From assembly GCF_033439725.1 (NCBI RefSeq), contig NW_026944389.1, forward strand, positions 1,240,001 through 1,304,000: a DNA stretch of 64,000 bases. The letters are read 5' to 3'. The translations under genes were made by a program, and so were the position numbers. This DNA comes from Neurospora tetraspora. Taxonomy: Eukaryota; Ascomycota; Sordariomycetes; Sordariales; Sordariaceae. The notes below the pieces were generated by a model. The model had not been told where the DNA came from. It did no database searches and was given only the letters and a program-made list of their open reading frames with translations. Of the stretch, positions 61,318 to 64,000 are shown piece after piece (the first letter of the stretch is position 1; each line of letters begins with the position of its first letter).

Positions 61318-62142
61318 GGTCGAATCTTGGATACCTTATCTTCTACCTGAACTTCAAGTTCGGGTGAAGAAGATGGAACGGCCAAGAAGTGGTTCGGGTG
61401 CCAGAGCCGTCCCATTTATAGAATGTATCATCTACCCCTCACCACTTAAATTGGTATTAGTCTAGGTAAGGAAGGAAGCATCCTACACAGTATGTGGTAT
61501 AACCGCAGCGTCTCACCAAATAGAACACAGTCGCTTCAAAATAGTACACAGTCGATTTATCAGGCCCAAAGTTCGCCGTAATGAATATTGTGCAATATCC
61601 TCACCAAAAAAAGTCGTTGGTTCTTGCTTCCCTTGCCCTTCTACCGCCCTCGCTTCCTGCTCTCTTTGGCTCGCTACGATCTGTACCCTACTTTTGGCCA
61701 TGCTTCTACCACCCTGCACGTACTAGTACTCTACAGCATCTTGGTAGAGCGGGAGGCCGGGTAAGGCTGAAGGCATACGCACGATCTGGGATCTACCCTG
61801 TTGAACAATTGCGAAGGTCACCGGAGGATTCAACCACCACGTATGTTGTCATGGCAGTACCAGACATGTGCCAGATCACATGCATGTTCAGTCTTCCATT
61901 TTATCTGTTATTGCAGACAAGGATGTCATCTCTCTCATCCGATGTAGACTTGATTCTCCTTTTTTCTTCATCTTTAGTTAATTACCAACAACGTCAGATT
62001 ATTTGTGTGCCACGGCCGCTAGATCCACGTGCGTGACACATGTCAGACTATGTACAGAAAAAGGTATGAAGCTTGTCCCAATCCAGCCGCCTATTGTGAT
62101 AAGAACAACCAGCTCCGGCCGGTGATCTCGTCCAGCCACACC
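61318..62142. other. Intergenic region between the methyltransferase paralogues
   Basis: About 0.8 kb separating the 3' end of the intact copy from the start of the pseudogene copy. Similar 5' flanking words occur upstream of both starts (for example CATGGTCG, then a GAAGG/AACGGCCAAGA stretch and GGGTGCCAGAGCCG near 61380-61410 and 63790-63820). The duplication therefore included promoter sequence. No gene is seen. Confidence 0.55.
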
Positions 62143-63737
62143 TCAATCCTCAGCATCCAACGGCTTCTGTGCGTACACCACGCGGAAGTCGATGAGCCCG
62201 TGAAGGCTCATATTCTTCAACTCGGCTCTCAAGTGGGCCAAGTAAATGGCAATCTGCTCTTGCGGCCAGCCCATGACGGTGCCAAACATATACTGGCAGA
62301 GGCCCTCAAGATCTTGCGTGTAGACGAGGTAAAAGAATTGGCCGAACTCCTTCCTCTTCTCCTCCTTGGGCCATTGCGAAACCGGGATCTGATATGCAAC
62401 AGATTTTTCTGGTTAGCTTCTTTCGTTGTTCTTAGAGACAAGTCCTTCAAACAGCTTATGGGATGAGAACAAGAGATGTACAACTTACCGGGTAATCCTT
62501 CTTCGTAACATTTACGAAACCGGCCTCTTTCATGCCCTGTTCCTGCAAATTCCTTTCGAGTAGATCAACTGGGTTTCCGGATTTTCTTCCAGCCTCCTGC
62601 CAAATCTTTCCCCATTGAACCATAGCATTTTCCTCATTTATAGTATTGTCCTCCGAGTAGATCGTACCCGACGCATCGATGTGTTCGATCCAACCTCCAG
62701 GCTTCAGGCAGCGGTAAGCCTCCTTATATGCAGCAGTCCAATCCTTGGTAGTGCCAGTAAGCCAGCGCATATGGATATAATCGAAATGGTTAGATTTATA
62801 GGCCCACTCTTTAGTATAATCGTCGATGTCGAAGCGTAGATTAGGGGGTACCCAGGTAGGCTGAATCGGCGAAATATCGGTACCGATCACAGTGCAGTTG
62901 GGAAACTTGTCGGCAAAGTCAATAGCCCACAATCCTATACACTGAGTCAGTACCTCTATCTGGTTACTCATTTCTGGGGATCCTTGAATACATGGCTTAC
63001 CCGTTCCAGTGCCAATATCAACAACATGCTTAGGGTCATCTGTAATTGGAGCCGTATACAACTGACCATCAAAGACAAGAGTCATCGTATGATGGCTAAG
63101 CGTGGGTTAGTAAGCTACCACAGAATTTGATTGTTGACGTCTACTCACTAGATGTCCAGCATCTCATTCTGCTCCTCATCATTGGGGCCCCTGTATCATG
63201 AAATGGTAGTTAGCTTCAGAAGCGCTACAACACAGTTCCCCAGGTCCCAAAAGAGACTTGCCAATACTCTCCGTTCGTAACAGTATCGCTGTGATAAGTG
63301 CGGCCGTTAAGAGTACGATAGTGGAGGATACTCGAAGCAATCGAGGCAGTCGAGCTCTCGGTATCGCTTCCTAGGGTTGAGTCCCAGTCACTCTCTGGGT
63401 TCGCTGTCGGGAGGCCCTATGAGGCGTGTGACACTTGTGTCAGTAACAAGCCCGGCAATCTTAACCGTTACGCAAAGGGTGGCAATGGGCACAGAGAAAG
63501 AAAGCATACCTGCTCCAGCCAGTGAGCGCCAGATAGAAGCTCAGGGATTTCTGGTGCCGGCGTGGACTCTCTCGCAGCCGTTGAAGTTGCGGGAGCAGGT
63601 GTGGGTGATTTGGGTGCCGCCGATGATGCTCTCGCAGTAGCCGGGGACGCAGGACCAGGCGTGGGAGAGTTCGCCTTTCCCTTTGGCGAAGCTGCTTCGG
63701 GTGCTGGCGACTGAGCTTTTTTCGCCGGAGAACTCAT
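62143..63737 (-). CDS. LaeA-like TAM-domain SAM-dependent methyltransferase
   Basis: Six exons, 63737-63510, 63416-63262, 63190-63149, 63095-63001, 62934-62489 and 62388-62143, encode 403 residues. The first 65 residues are Ala/Ser/Pro-rich with SPTPAP-type repeats. Then come [15 protein letters not shown], the [17 protein letters not shown] segment, motif [18 protein letters not shown] (about 166-181), [14 protein letters not shown], and [12 protein letters not shown] followed by [12 protein letters not shown] (motif III region). The [16 protein letters not shown] block and [12 protein letters not shown] close the domain. The order is typical of LaeA/TAM methyltransferases, many of which act near secondary-metabolism or developmental loci; the substrate is unknown. 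Intron 2 uses a GCAAGT donor where the pseudogene paralogue has GTAAGT. Upstream lies a 26-A run. Confidence 0.9.
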
Positions 63738-63935
63738 GGTCGGATACGCGATGACTTCTCTCTGAAAAGTTAGGTATGGTTGAAGAAGGTAAAACGGCCA
63801 AGATGTCCTTCGGGTGCCAGAGCCGCCCGGTTTATGGAATCTTGCCAGCCCCAAAATCACCCGGCTCGTTACAATCCTGTCAAATGTGACAGTGGATGCG
63901 AGCTAGAGCGGTCAACCACCTCAGTTCGTTTTGAT

Positions 63936-63961
63936 AAAAAAAAAAAAAAAAAAAAAAAAAA
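63936..63961. repeat. A26 homopolymer
   Basis: An uninterrupted run of 26 adenines about 200 bp upstream of the methyltransferase start. It could be a promoter poly(dA) tract, a retroposed tail or an assembly-sensitive site. Confidence 0.9.
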
Positions 63962-64000
63962 CGGTGCTGTCTGATAGAACAACAGTACCTAGCCAAATGA

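Overview
The window looks like genomic DNA of a filamentous ascomycete, most likely a Neurospora/Sordaria-type member of the Sordariales. Reasons: short GT-AG introns with CTRAY branch points, fungal-specific protein families, long gene-free spacers, a 4.3 kb AT-saturated repeat that looks destroyed by RIP (repeat-induced point mutation), and a diverged Neurospora-like 5S rRNA sequence. The genus is an inference from these features, not from a database search.

Left part (1-20.7 kb): a two-exon WD40-type TFIIIC subunit candidate (+), a three-exon PAQR/hemolysin-III membrane receptor (-), and a one-exon secreted precursor built from Kex2-cleavable modules (+, 7120-8484). A 10.5 kb spacer without a convincing gene follows. 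It holds a 573 bp element with perfect 64 bp inverted ends (14924-15496). A Ran1/Sks1-type protein kinase (-) closes this part.

Middle (20.7-46.8 kb): another spacer leads to the RIP-degraded transposon (about 24353-28621), which carries a Tc1/mariner-like transposase relic on the minus strand and a lysine-rich ORF relic on the plus strand. Next is an 8 kb region with only weak coding relics. Then come the housekeeping genes for the spliceosomal kinase PRP4 (-), the translation-associated protein TMA7 (+) and a CSC1/OSCA-type (DUF221) membrane channel (-).

Right part (46.8-64 kb) is accessory in character. It contains a 5S rRNA pseudogene, a cysteine-containing ORF fragment, and the 3' end of a gypsy retrotransposon with its LTR. 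The LTR lies against a two-exon NLR-type gene that fuses an alpha/beta-hydrolase, a NACHT NTPase and near-identical HEAT-like repeats; this architecture is typical of fungal allorecognition genes. Further right are a broken fungal-specific gene with two in-frame UGA codons and two tandem LaeA-like (TAM domain) methyltransferase copies. The right-hand copy is intact and contains a GC-AG intron. The left-hand copy is a pseudogene with premature stops and three insertions, each with a target-site duplication.

The most interesting objects are the modular Kex2 precursor, the NLR with a Cys-for-Ser change at its hydrolase nucleophile site and repeats under apparent concerted evolution, and the methyltransferase pair with its datable insertions.
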